Under the pieces are notes generated by a model. That model did no database searches and was not told the origin of the DNA. It saw only the letters and a list, made by a program, of their open reading frames with translations. 64,000 bases of DNA from the NCBI RefSeq assembly GCF_023349125.1, contig NZ_JAKIKT010000013.1, positions 22,373 through 86,372 on the forward strand, in the 5' to 3' direction. The stretch is from Shewanella corallii. GTDB taxonomy: Bacteria > Pseudomonadota > Gammaproteobacteria > Enterobacterales > Shewanellaceae. The position numbers and the translations under genes were made by a program. Shown in pieces: positions 51,063 through 59,887 of this stretch. Position 1 is the stretch's first letter, and every line of letters begins with the position of its first letter.

Positions 51063-52343
51063 TTAAGCCTGTTTGCGCAGGCGTGCGTAATAAAAACCAT
51101 CCATCTGCTGTTGGCCAGGCAGAATCTGCCAGCCTGTTTCCCCGGCCGCCGATTGCGGCAGCGTGTCTAGGGTAGCATCGGCGGTTCTGGCAAGGAAAGC
51201 ATTGATCTGGTCACGGTTTTCCTGCGGCATAATGGAACAGGTCGCGTACAGCAAAGTACCGCCGGGCTTCAGCCACTGCCAGCAGTGATCCAGTATCTTG
51301 CTCTGCAGCGCTGCCAGTTCCTCAATATCTTTTGCCTTTCTCAGCCATTTGATATCCGGGTGACGACGAATGACGCCTGTTGCTGAGCAGGGTGCATCCA
51401 GCAAAATACGGTCGAATTTATCGCCCTGCCACCAGGAATCGATATCAGATGCATCGCCGTGAATCACGTCTGCATTCAGGTTCAGACGGGTGAGGTTCTC
51501 CTTAACCCGCTTCAGGCGTTTGTCATCAAAGTCCACGGCAACCAAAGAGGCCTTTGGCGCGAGTTCCAGAATATGACAGGTTTTGCCACCGGGTGCCGCA
51601 CAGGCATCCAGCAATTGCTCACCATCCTGAGGCTCCAACAGGGTCGCTGCCCATTGGGCTGCGCCATCCTGCACTGAGGCATGACCTTCGAAGAAGCCCG
51701 GCAATTGGGCGACATCGGTAGGGGACTCCAGCAGTATGGATTGAGGTGATTGACCGGAACTTGCCGCGACCTCTGCCTGCTCCAGCAATGCCAGATACTC
51801 ATCCCGGCTTTGACGCAGAGCGTTGTTACGCAACCACATTGGCGGGCGCTGGTGGGATTGTTCGATAATCTCCTGCCAGTTGTCCGGATAGGCGGTTTTC
51901 AGTGACTTAACAATCCAGCCGGGCATGTTGAACCTGAGCGTATCATTGTCTTCCGCAAGGGGAGCCTGATTGCGCTGAATGTTGCGCAGCACGCCGTTGA
52001 CCACCTTAACCAGATTTTCAAACCCCAGCTGACGGCAGGCTTCAGCCGTTTCTGAAATCGCTGCATGGGCTGGAATCCGGGTGAAGTAAAGCTGGTAGCA
52101 ACCAACCAACAACAGCTGGTGGACAATGCGTTGCTTGCCCTTAAGTGGCTTACTCAGGCAATCGCTGGTCTGTTTATCCAGCTGAGGCAAGTGACGCATT
52201 ACGCCGTAGCAGATCTCCGCCAGCAAACCTTTATCTTTGCCATTGGCGACCCGGGTTTGCTGCTCCGGCAGTGCCACTGACAGTGACACGCCGCGCTCCA
52301 GAACGTCGTAGACGGCTTTGGCCGCCAGTGCTCGAATATTCAT
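51063..52343 (-). CDS. rsmB: 16S rRNA m5C967 methyltransferase RsmB
   Basis: 426 residues. An N-terminal NusB-like domain (about 1-140) is followed by the SAM-dependent domain with LLDACAAPGGKTCHILEL, DFDDKRLKRVKENL, FDRILLDAPCSATGVIRRHPDIKW and LLYATCSIMPQEN; the two cysteines of the PC and TC motifs are the catalytic pair. It methylates C967 of 16S rRNA. It follows fmt by 3 bp. Confidence 0.98.
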   Translation of the reverse strand: MNIRALAAKAVYDVLERGVSLSVALPEQQTRVANGKDKGLLAEICYGVMRHLPQLDKQTSDCLSKPLKGKQRIVHQLLLVGCYQLYFTRIPAHAAISETAEACRQLGFENLVKVVNGVLRNIQRNQAPLAEDNDTLRFNMPGWIVKSLKTAYPDNWQEIIEQSHQRPPMWLRNNALRQSRDEYLALLEQAEVAASSGQSPQSILLESPTDVAQLPGFFEGHASVQDGAAQWAATLLEPQDGEQLLDACAAPGGKTCHILELAPKASLVAVDFDDKRLKRVKENLTRLNLNADVIHGDASDIDSWWQGDKFDRILLDAPCSATGVIRRHPDIKWLRKAKDIEELAALQSKILDHCWQWLKPGGTLLYATCSIMPQENRDQINAFLARTADATLDTLPQSAAGETGWQILPGQQQMDGFYYARLRKQA

Positions 52344-52346
52344 TGA

Positions 52347-53306
52347 TTACTCTGCTTGTGGACCGGCCAATACAGTTCCCGGGGTAAACCATTCACCGCG
52401 GGCATTGAGGATATCGGCAACGGCCAGAGGTTTCTTGCCTGGCAGCTGCATCATGTTAAGCACTAGAATACCTTCGCCTGTGGCGATCTCTAGCCCTTGC
52501 TTACCGGCAGCAACAATAGTGCCCGGCGCTGCATTCGCTGGTTCGGCTTTCACGCTTGCCTGCTGAACTTTAATGGTGTTGCCTTCGTGATCGAAGTGGC
52601 TGATTGGCCATGGGTTAAAGGCACGGATTTCACGCCACAGATTCACCGCAGGCTTGCTCCAGTCGAGGCGAGCTTCCTCTTTGCTCAGCTTCTCAGCATA
52701 GTTAGCCAGGGACTCATCCTGCTTCTCCGGTGGCAAGGTCCCGGCGGCCAAACCATCCAGGGCTTCCAACAGAGCTTCAGGCCCCTGAGCTGCCAGCTTT
52801 TCATACAGGCTGGCGGAAGTATCTTCATCTTCAATTTTCAGCTGAGTCTTGAGCAGCATATCACCGGTATCCAGACCGACATCCATCTGCATAATGGTGA
52901 CACCGGTTTCTTCATCACCGGCCCACAGCGCGCGCTGGATCGGCGCAGCACCGCGCCAGCGGGGCAGAATGGAACCATGGACATTAATACAGCCCAGCTT
53001 TGGCATATCCAGCACCACTTTGGGCAGGATAAGGCCGTAGGCCACCACCACCATCAGGTCGGCGTTCAGTGCGGCCAGTTCCTGCTGCGCTTCTTCATTG
53101 CGCAGAGATGCAGGTTGATAAACAGGGATATCATGTTCCAGCGCCAGCGACTTCACAGGGCTTGGAGTCAGCTTCTTGCCGCGGCCTGCCGGACGGTCCG
53201 GTTGGGTATAGACACCAATAATATTGTGGTGAGAACCAATCAGAGCCTGGAGGTGGCGAGCGGCGAAATCCGGCGTACCGGCAAAGATGATGTTTAATGG
53301 TTTCAA
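52347..53306 (-). CDS. fmt: methionyl-tRNA formyltransferase
   Basis: 319 residues from a TTG start with AGGATC upstream. NIIFAGTPDFAARHLQAL begins the formyltransferase fold; INVHGSILPRWRGAAPIQRALWAGD holds the catalytic asparagine and histidine region. It formylates initiator Met-tRNA using 10-formyl-THF. It lies 15 bp after def, whose product later removes the formyl group. Confidence 0.98.
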   Translation of the reverse strand: MKPLNIIFAGTPDFAARHLQALIGSHHNIIGVYTQPDRPAGRGKKLTPSPVKSLALEHDIPVYQPASLRNEEAQQELAALNADLMVVVAYGLILPKVVLDMPKLGCINVHGSILPRWRGAAPIQRALWAGDEETGVTIMQMDVGLDTGDMLLKTQLKIEDEDTSASLYEKLAAQGPEALLEALDGLAAGTLPPEKQDESLANYAEKLSKEEARLDWSKPAVNLWREIRAFNPWPISHFDHEGNTIKVQQASVKAEPANAAPGTIVAAGKQGLEIATGEGILVLNMMQLPGKKPLAVADILNARGEWFTPGTVLAGPQAE

Positions 53307-53321
53307 GTGAGATCCTGTGTA

Positions 53322-53834
53322 TCAGTTGGCTTTGGCTTGCTGGCGCGCGGCTTTTTCCATTTTCTGGCGAATGCGCTGGCGCTTGAGTGGCGACAGATAG
53401 TCCACAAACAGCTTGCCTTTAAGGTGGTCCATCTCGTGTTGAATACAGATAGCAAACAAGCCATCGGCCTCAACGGAGAACTCATTGCCGTGACGGTCCA
53501 GTGCTTTTACTGTTACCTGCTCGCAACGGTCAACCTTGGCAAACACGCCCGGTACAGACAGACAACCTTCTTCATTACAGAAGTCGCCGCTGGAGGCGAT
53601 AATTTCAGGGTTGATAAAGACCTTGGGTCTTTCAACCTCATCCTGCAGGTCCATCACTATCAGCTGTTGATGGAAGTTGACCTGAGTGGCTGCCAGACCA
53701 ATGCCCTTCTCTTCATACATGGTTTCAAACATGTCATCGATTTGAGTTTGCAGTGTGTCACCAAAGTCGGTGACCGGCTTGGCGAGGGTACGCAATCTTT
53801 CATCTGGGAAACATAGTACTTGGAGTAAAGCCAT
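53322..53834 (-). CDS. def: peptide deformylase
   Basis: 170 residues with all three family motifs: GIGLAATQ (44-51), EGCLS (89-93) with the metal cysteine, and QHEMDH (132-137) with the two metal histidines and catalytic glutamate. It removes the N-formyl group from nascent proteins. First gene of def-fmt-rsmB-trkA, divergent from the LysM gene. Confidence 0.98.
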   Translation of the reverse strand: MALLQVLCFPDERLRTLAKPVTDFGDTLQTQIDDMFETMYEEKGIGLAATQVNFHQQLIVMDLQDEVERPKVFINPEIIASSGDFCNEEGCLSVPGVFAKVDRCEQVTVKALDRHGNEFSVEADGLFAICIQHEMDHLKGKLFVDYLSPLKRQRIRQKMEKAARQQAKAN

Positions 53835-53962
53835 AGTTAGTTAAACTCTTAACAAGTCTGTCAAAATTAAACCAGTTGGTTATACTGGCCTGTGTGGTTG
53901 GATTAATTTTAATCCCAAGCGGCATTCATTGACAGCAAAAGCTCAACGAAGAGTTAATCATC

Positions 53963-55078
53963 ATGGACGGTCCGATGAAACGCATATTTTTACCCTTAAC
54001 GCTGGGAGTGGCTTTGGTAGCCCAGGCCGGAGCAGCGTTGGCTGATGTGATCACTTTGAAACCAGGCCACCCGGATTCCTATGTTGTAAAAAAAGGTGAC
54101 ACCCTTTGGGATATCTCAGCTCATTTTCTTCATGATCCCTGGCGTTGGCCCAGCCTATGGGGCAATAACCCACAAATCGCCAACCCTCACCTTATCTATC
54201 CCGGAGACAGACTGAGTCTGGTCTTTGTTGATGGCCAGCCAAGACTGGTGCGAAAGCCTGTAATCCGAAAATCTCCAGAAGGACGCATCCAGACAAAAGG
54301 TGATGCAGTCCCTGCAATTGATTTGGCGCTGATTCAGCCTTATTTGATTCAGAATCGGGTTGTGGATGCCGACTGGTTTGAGGAGCAGCCATTGGTATTG
54401 GGGGGAGAGACTCAATCCCGTCATCATATTGTTGGTCAGACCGTCTATGTTGATGGCGTACTGCCTGTCGGTCAGAAGGTCGGTTTTTATAGCGAAGGAC
54501 GTGAGTTCAGCCGTCATGAAAGTGGTGAAGATCTCGGACAGGAAGTGATACTGACTTCAACTGGGCAGGTGACAGCCAGCGGCGACGTTTCTTCAGTAAA
54601 ATTGATGTCCAGTTTCCGCGAAACCAAAGCGGGTGACCGTATGTTGGTGCTGGATGATACGTCACTGCTGCCAGTGTACTTTATGCCAAAGGCGGCAGAG
54701 GTGACGGAACCAGCCTATGTTCTGGCATCGGGTATCGACGTGCGGGAGATGGGTAAGTTGGATGTGGTTTATGTCGACCGGGGTCAGCGTGATGGTGTGA
54801 CGCCGGGTGATGTGTTTGCCATCGTTCGTGATGGTGATGAAGTGGTACTGGGTCATAATGGTGTGCCCGTTCCTTCTACCGATCGCTCCACCTATGACAG
54901 GTTGATGTCGAATATTTCTGATTCACGCACTTACCAGTTACCGAGCAACTATCATGGCAACTTGATGGTGTTTAAAGTGTTCGATAACACCAGTCTGGGC
55001 TTGATTATGGTGAATGAAAGGTCGGTCCGGGTAAATGACCGTCTGGAAACTCCACAACTTCCACTACTGGGAGAGTAA
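53963..55078 (+). CDS. LysM-domain exported protein
   Basis: 371 residues with a signal peptide (about 1-27, ALA|DV). A single LysM domain lies at about 38-85 (SYVVKKGDTLWDISAHFLHDPWRWPSLW, then LIYPGDRL). The remaining 280 residues are beta-rich with no recognised domain; VVYVDRGQRDGVTPGDVFAIVRDG resembles the FlgT C-domain-like motif also seen at 8.7 kb. LysM implies peptidoglycan binding. ATG 53975 is an alternative start. It lies upstream of dprA, the position seen in Vibrio and Shewanella. Confidence 0.93.
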   Translation: MDGPMKRIFLPLTLGVALVAQAGAALADVITLKPGHPDSYVVKKGDTLWDISAHFLHDPWRWPSLWGNNPQIANPHLIYPGDRLSLVFVDGQPRLVRKPVIRKSPEGRIQTKGDAVPAIDLALIQPYLIQNRVVDADWFEEQPLVLGGETQSRHHIVGQTVYVDGVLPVGQKVGFYSEGREFSRHESGEDLGQEVILTSTGQVTASGDVSSVKLMSSFRETKAGDRMLVLDDTSLLPVYFMPKAAEVTEPAYVLASGIDVREMGKLDVVYVDRGQRDGVTPGDVFAIVRDGDEVVLGHNGVPVPSTDRSTYDRLMSNISDSRTYQLPSNYHGNLMVFKVFDNTSLGLIMVNERSVRVNDRLETPQLPLLGE

Positions 55079-55080
55079 TA

Positions 55081-56175
55081 CTGTCTGACCAGCTGCTCGA
55101 TTGGCTGGCAGTTGCTGCAGTATCCGGTATCGGGCCAGCCGGAATACAACGCCAACTGGAAAATATGACGCTGTCTGAACTCAGGCAGCGTCTCGAATTC
55201 GAGCCCCTTTCCCTTGATGGTGTTTCGCAACGACAAATCTCAATGCAACCCCAGCTGGTTGAAGCGGCATTAGCCTGGCAGGATGCTGCCGATGATCACG
55301 CCATTATCTGCCTCGATGATCCCGCTTACCCGCCGCTATTGAAAACCATTTACGACCCTCCCTGTGTATTGTTTGCCAAAGGACGCAGTGAACTGCTTAC
55401 CGTACCAGCGGTTGCTGTTGTTGGTAGCCGCAGTGCGTCCCATGCCGGTTTGCAAATCAGCCGTCAGTTGAGCCGTGATATGGCGACTCAGGGGGTGATG
55501 ATATGCAGTGGCATGGCATCGGGAATAGATACCGCGGCCCATTTGGGAGCGCTGGATGCCGGCGGCGCTACTGTGGCTGTGTTGGGCACCGGCGTTGATG
55601 AGTGTTATCCCAGGCGCAATCGCAATTTATATGGAGATATACGCCATCAAGGGTGTTTACTCAGTGAGTTTTGGCCTGATACCAAGCCCTATGCCGGTAA
55701 CTTTCCCAAGCGAAACCGGATAATCAGTGGTATCAGCATGGGGACCCTGGTGGTGGAGGCCAGAGTCAAAAGTGGCTCCCTTATTACGGCGAGGTTGGCA
55801 GCAGAGCAGGGACGGGAAGTTTTCGCTGTGCCTGGCGGAATTTTAGGCGGTCAGAGTGAAGGTTGTCATGAATTGCTTAAAAAAGGTGCCAAACTTGTGG
55901 AGAATGCGGTCGATATAACAGAGGAAATCTCTGCTGTTTGCAGTTCACACCTTGAAGGTTTGGGATTGAGTCACCATATCAGCAAACCAAATAGCTGTGA
56001 GTTGCCAATTCCGTCTTTGTTGTCTAGTGTCAAATATGAAGTGACATCATTAGACGAGGTGGTTGAGCATAGCGGAAAAACGATAGATCACGTGTTGGAA
56101 CAAATACTTGAACTTGAGTTACAGGGCTGGGTTGCTGCGGTGCCCGGAGGTTACGTCAGACTAAAGAGGAACTAG
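55081..56175 (+). CDS. dprA: DNA processing protein DprA
   Basis: The Rossmann-like DprA core is clear: VAVVGSRSASHAGLQISRQL, GMASGIDTAAHLGALDAGGATVAVLGTGVD, FPKRNRIISGIS and VKSGSLITARLAAEQGREVFAVPG, with a C-terminal winged-helix-like domain ending WVAAVPGGYVRLKR. DprA loads RecA on incoming DNA in transformation. The first ATG is 55165, but the frame stays open to 55081, reading LSDQLLDWLAVAAVSGIGPA, which matches the N-terminal part expected in DprA, and GGGAGAG lies 5 bases before a CTG at 55081. A CTG (or ATA) start is therefore likely. Confidence 0.92.
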   Translation: MSDQLLDWLAVAAVSGIGPAGIQRQLENMTLSELRQRLEFEPLSLDGVSQRQISMQPQLVEAALAWQDAADDHAIICLDDPAYPPLLKTIYDPPCVLFAKGRSELLTVPAVAVVGSRSASHAGLQISRQLSRDMATQGVMICSGMASGIDTAAHLGALDAGGATVAVLGTGVDECYPRRNRNLYGDIRHQGCLLSEFWPDTKPYAGNFPKRNRIISGISMGTLVVEARVKSGSLITARLAAEQGREVFAVPGGILGGQSEGCHELLKKGAKLVENAVDITEEISAVCSSHLEGLGLSHHISKPNSCELPIPSLLSSVKYEVTSLDEVVEHSGKTIDHVLEQILELELQGWVAAVPGGYVRLKRN

Positions 56176-56177
56176 CC

Positions 56178-56651
56178 ATGTTCGACATTCTCATGTATCT
56201 GTTTGAAAACTATGTGCACAGTGAAATGGAAATGATGGTGGACGAGGACGAGTTAACCAAGGAGTTAACCCGGGCTGGCTTTCATCAGTCAGAAATTCTT
56301 AAGGCATTGTCCTGGCTGGAGCACCTTGCTGAGCTGCAGGAAAGTGACAAACCTTATCTGCGTAATCACGATCAGACCTCTTTCCGCATCTATACAGAAG
56401 AAGAGATGGCCAAACTGGATGTGGAGTGCAGGGGCTTTTTGATGTTCCTTGAACATATTCAGGTGCTGAGCGTGATAACCCGTGAAATGGTGATTGACCG
56501 TGTGATGGAGTTGGATGAATCCACACTGGTGCTGGATGATCTGAAGTGGGTGATTCTGATGGTATTGTTCAATGCGCCGGGCAATGAGTCTGCTTATGCG
56601 CAGATGGAAGACCTGGTGTTTGAGCAGCCTGATGGCATGCTGCACTCGTAA
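56178..56651 (+). CDS. smg: Smg family protein (DUF494)
   Basis: 157 residues matching the Smg family: MFDILMYLFENYVH at the start, acidic helical body, ending EQPDGMLHS. The role is unknown although it is usually linked to dprA. It follows dprA by 2 bp and is closed by a terminator. Confidence 0.96.
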   Translation: MFDILMYLFENYVHSEMEMMVDEDELTKELTRAGFHQSEILKALSWLEHLAELQESDKPYLRNHDQTSFRIYTEEEMAKLDVECRGFLMFLEHIQVLSVITREMVIDRVMELDESTLVLDDLKWVILMVLFNAPGNESAYAQMEDLVFEQPDGMLHS

Positions 56652-56670
56652 GCGAATAAGTATTGAATAG

Positions 56671-56695
56671 AAAAGGAGGCCTGGGGCCTCCTTTT
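56671..56695. terminator. bidirectional rho-independent terminator
   Basis: AAAAGGAGGCC and GGCCTCCTTTT pair with a 3-base loop between convergent smg and the collagenase-like gene. Confidence 0.95.
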
Positions 56696-56723
56696 TTGAT
56701 GTCCGATCCATACTGCCTAAGGA

Positions 56724-58439
56724 TTAGAAGTGCTGATGTAGCCCCTTGGTTTGCAGATGTTCCGGCTGCAGATAGTCGCGATAGGCGTAGCGATTAATCT
56801 TGTTAATCTTACGCTCGGCTTGCTCTTCCGCTCTGGCGTCTGATGCCAGATCTTTCATCCATTGTTGAAATTCTGAATCTAATTTAGCCATTTCATTGAG
56901 TTTGTTCATGTATCCGTCGAAATAGTCCGACTTCAGATAACCGGCGGCCTGTTGCATATCTTGCTTGTAGTGCTCCGACAGGAAGCGAATTGCCAGGTAG
57001 CTCCAGCGGTAGGTGTGATCCACTCCGTCCTTGTATTCGGTGGCAAATATCCGCTCCAAAGAAGGCGTGCTCTCAATTTCTTCAGTCAACATCTTGATGG
57101 TTCTGGCGTTGTCATTGCCTTTGGCTATGTACTCAGCCATCCCTTCAGCCCACCACACCAGATGGGATGGAAAATGCTGGAACCCCGCATACTTGATATA
57201 ACGACCATCCAGATAGTGCACATACTCATGGTTCAGGTTCCAGATGGCGAAATCGTCTATCCAGAACTGGCGGAAGGCGAAGAAGCTGGCCTGATTGTCG
57301 GGATTCTGTGGTGTGCCCTCAATATACATGCCGCCATTGTCTGTGCTGATGTCGTACAGCAGCTGGCCATAGGCGTTATATTGGGTCCAGTTGGAAAAGG
57401 TTACTACCTGCAATGCATCATTATGGTCGTTGGGAACCGGCTTTTTGCCTGTGGCAAACAGGGCATGGAAGTCATCTTCCTGTGAAGTCAGTTTAGTGCA
57501 GCTGATTGTCAGCTCTTCCGGAGTAAGATCCTGATGGCGGATGAACAGTGACTCTGAGCAGTGATGGACATTGGGCAGTACTTCATTCACTTCCGGGATA
57601 TGGCAGATATCTGACTGCTGCTGACATAACTCTTTCTTGCCGAAGATATTGACGTGATAGCCCAGAGTGTAGCTTTGTTTGGCGTCTTCACCTCTTTGCA
57701 GCAAGTCTGTGCGTGCAACAGCTGCGGCCAGTTGGTCTACCTGTGCTTCTGCTTCCGGTTCACTGGTTGGCAGTGCCAGACGATACATAGCCAGTGCCCA
57801 GTAGCCGTTATCCAGTCGCCAGTTTGCAGACTTCTGAGTGACTTGAGATTCGGTAAATTCAGCCAGAGCCTCAAACACCTCTTCATCTGTTACTACTTCG
57901 GCAAAGTCAGAATCCATATGGTCATGACTCAAATGCAGCAGAAAGCCATAGGCCCTCAGCGTCTCCCACAGGGCATAGTCGGAAGCGGTGGATGACGGCA
58001 TTGTGTTGAGCTGCACCAGTTGGTGATGGAGCTGTGGCAGCAGCTCTTCAACCTGGTCAGGTGTTTTCTCATTGAAGAAACGATACAGGGTAACGGCGAA
58101 ATGTTCCTGCAACCGGGGAGTTTGTGGCAGATCTAACAGACTCTCTGCAAGACGTTCCAAATCAGCTTCGCTCAGGCCTTTGATATCACCGTAATAACTG
58201 AACGCCCGCAGATAATAGAGTAGCTTGTCCAGCGACTGTGGGTCTCGGGTCTGGTTCAGCTTGTATATAGTGTCTCTTGCCGTCAGCAGGTCAAACTGAA
58301 CGCCATCGTCAAAGTACTCCTGGGCGTCTTGTTGGAGCAGGGTATCTGCTTTGGGGGTGGGGCGCTCCGGTAGGCTCAGGTGGCTGCAGCCGGTTACTCC
58401 GACAAGCGTCATTGCCAGCAGCAAAGAATTCAGTTTCAT
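56724..58439 (-). CDS. collagenase-like (M9) metalloprotease lipoprotein
   Basis: 571 residues. Signal peptide with lipobox VTGC, lipidated at Cys18. An alpha-helical N-terminal part (about 30-260) is followed by a gluzincin catalytic domain with HEYVH (404-408) as zinc-binding HExxH and Glu432 in WWAEGMAEY as the likely third ligand, the order of M9 collagenases. No C-terminal PKD or collagen-binding domains are present. It probably acts as a surface or periplasmic protease; whether it cuts collagen is unknown. It interrupts the smg-yrdD pair of E. coli. Confidence 0.88.
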   Translation of the reverse strand: MKLNSLLLAMTLVGVTGCSHLSLPERPTPKADTLLQQDAQEYFDDGVQFDLLTARDTIYKLNQTRDPQSLDKLLYYLRAFSYYGDIKGLSEADLERLAESLLDLPQTPRLQEHFAVTLYRFFNEKTPDQVEELLPQLHHQLVQLNTMPSSTASDYALWETLRAYGFLLHLSHDHMDSDFAEVVTDEEVFEALAEFTESQVTQKSANWRLDNGYWALAMYRLALPTSEPEAEAQVDQLAAAVARTDLLQRGEDAKQSYTLGYHVNIFGKKELCQQQSDICHIPEVNEVLPNVHHCSESLFIRHQDLTPEELTISCTKLTSQEDDFHALFATGKKPVPNDHNDALQVVTFSNWTQYNAYGQLLYDISTDNGGMYIEGTPQNPDNQASFFAFRQFWIDDFAIWNLNHEYVHYLDGRYIKYAGFQHFPSHLVWWAEGMAEYIAKGNDNARTIKMLTEEIESTPSLERIFATEYKDGVDHTYRWSYLAIRFLSEHYKQDMQQAAGYLKSDYFDGYMNKLNEMAKLDSEFQQWMKDLASDARAEEQAERKINKINRYAYRDYLQPEHLQTKGLHQHF

Positions 58440-58591
58440 GGTTGCTCCCTAACCTTATTTTTATACTTTGTATACAATATATCTAAATTTGAATGGGAGT
58501 CATACGGAATTTTGTCATCGCCCCGGTTGTTCGAATTCCACCCAGGGAGCTGGCTTGGTAGAATGCCGCTATATAAACGCAGGAAACCACC

Positions 58592-59152
58592 ATGTCCAAG
58601 ATTGATGAACAACTTTTCAGTGCCCATGAACACGCGCTGGAAAAAGAATATGAGCTCTGCCCCAAGTGTGGCAGTGAGCTGTCCGTCCGTCATTCCAAAC
58701 ACGGTGGCTTTGTGGGGTGCAACAGTTATCCAGCTTGTGATTACACTCGCCCCCTGGTTCAGCATGAGAACATTGAAACTCAGGTTATCGAAGGCTCACA
58801 GTGCCCTGAATGTGGCAATGAATTAGCGGTTAAATCAGGTCGTTTCGGTATCTTTATTGGCTGCACCAACTATCCGGCCTGTCACCATATTGAAAAGCCC
58901 ACTCAGGATGAGGGACACGCCATAAATTGTCCTGTGTGTGGAAAAGGCCATATGGAGCAAAGAACCAGTCGTTATGGCAAATCCTTCTACGCCTGCAATA
59001 CCTATCCCAAGTGCAAGTTTTTGGTGAACTATCCACCTGTGGCTGAGCCGTGCCCTGATTGTGGCTTCGGTATTCTGGTGGAGCGTAACACCGCCTCCGG
59101 CAAACGTCTCGAGTGCCCTCAAAAACAGTGTAAGTACAAGCGAGCACTGTAA
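58592..59152 (+). CDS. yrdD: DNA topoisomerase I C4 zinc-finger-domain protein (YrdD)
   Basis: 186 residues made of four C4 zinc fingers of the topoisomerase type: CPKCG to CNSYPAC, CPECG to CTNYPAC, CPVCG to CNTYPKC, and CPDCG to CPQKQC. It lacks any catalytic topoisomerase domain. Such proteins probably bind single-stranded nucleic acid. E. coli YrdD has the same position beside tsaC and is similar in length. Confidence 0.95.
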   Translation: MSKIDEQLFSAHEHALEKEYELCPKCGSELSVRHSKHGGFVGCNSYPACDYTRPLVQHENIETQVIEGSQCPECGNELAVKSGRFGIFIGCTNYPACHHIEKPTQDEGHAINCPVCGKGHMEQRTSRYGKSFYACNTYPKCKFLVNYPPVAEPCPDCGFGILVERNTASGKRLECPQKQCKYKRAL

Positions 59153-59207
59153 CCCATACTCGATTCCCCCAATCGCTTGATTTGGTTTGTGATCATGCTC
59201 ATAAAAT

Positions 59208-59264
59208 TTGGCACCGGTTTGCTCGTGCAGGTATAATTCTGCGTGACCGGGATGGGGCGGTCAC
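59208..59264 (+). promoter_or_regulatory. putative promoter of tsaC-hemF with inverted repeat
   Basis: TTGGCA (59208-59213) and TATAAT (59232-59237) are spaced 18 bases. Just downstream, GTGACCG (59243-59249) and CGGTCAC (59258-59264) form a 7-bp inverted repeat near the expected start of the transcript, which could be an operator or hairpin. Confidence 0.6.
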
Positions 59265-59318
59265 ACTTTTATCAAAAGATATGTGTTCAACAATTATCGA
59301 CACACAGGTGAATTCATG

Positions 59319-59882
59319 ATGTTGCAGTTGCACCCATCAGAAGCTGAACAGCTGGTTAAGCAGGGTGGGGTTATCGCTTACCCAACAGAAGCCGTTTATG
59401 GTCTGGGTTGTGATCCGGATAACGACGAAGCGATAGGTAAGCTCCTGGCCATCAAGCAAAGGCCCTGGGAAAAAGGTTTGATCTTGGTGGCTGCTGATCT
59501 TGAGCAACTAAGACCCTATGTAGACTTCAGTCAGCTAACGGCTGAGCAGCTGCAACAGGCAGAGGCCAAATGGCCCGGTCCATTCACCTTTGTTATGCCA
59601 ACATTTACATCAACTTCCACCATGCTAAGGGGCAGATTTGACTCCATTGCGGTCAGAGTTTCCGCCCACCCTGTGGTGCGGGAGTTGTGCCAGACGTTGG
59701 GGAAGCCGTTGGTCTCTACCAGTGCCAACTTAGCTGGCGAAGAACCGGCTTTGGATGGTGATACTATTCTGGCAGATTTCAGTGGACAGGTTGATGGGCT
59801 GATCCTCGGGGAATTGGGGGAGCAGCGTCAGCCATCCACCATTATCGATGCCATCAGCGGACAAGTTTTAAGACAAGGATAA
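59319..59882 (+). CDS. tsaC: threonylcarbamoyl-AMP synthase TsaC
   Basis: 187-188 residues, YrdC/Sua5 fold. GGVIAYPTEAVYGLGCDPDN, KQRPWEKGLILVAA, WPGPFTFVMP, and KPLVSTSANLAGEEP match TsaC closely, with the KxR/SxN residues that hold the nucleotide. It makes threonylcarbamoyl-AMP for t6A37 in tRNA. Start ATG 59319 has AGGTGAA at 6 bases; an ATG at 59316 and the frame start 59283 are less likely. It ends 5 bp before hemF. Confidence 0.96.
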   Translation: MLQLHPSEAEQLVKQGGVIAYPTEAVYGLGCDPDNDEAIGKLLAIKQRPWEKGLILVAADLEQLRPYVDFSQLTAEQLQQAEAKWPGPFTFVMPTFTSTSTMLRGRFDSIAVRVSAHPVVRELCQTLGKPLVSTSANLAGEEPALDGDTILADFSGQVDGLILGELGEQRQPSTIIDAISGQVLRQG

Positions 59883-59887
59883 GCGTT

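Noticed and set aside
58468..58477. 10-bp palindrome TTGTATACAA upstream of the collagenase gene
   Set aside because: Too short and common to assign to a regulator.
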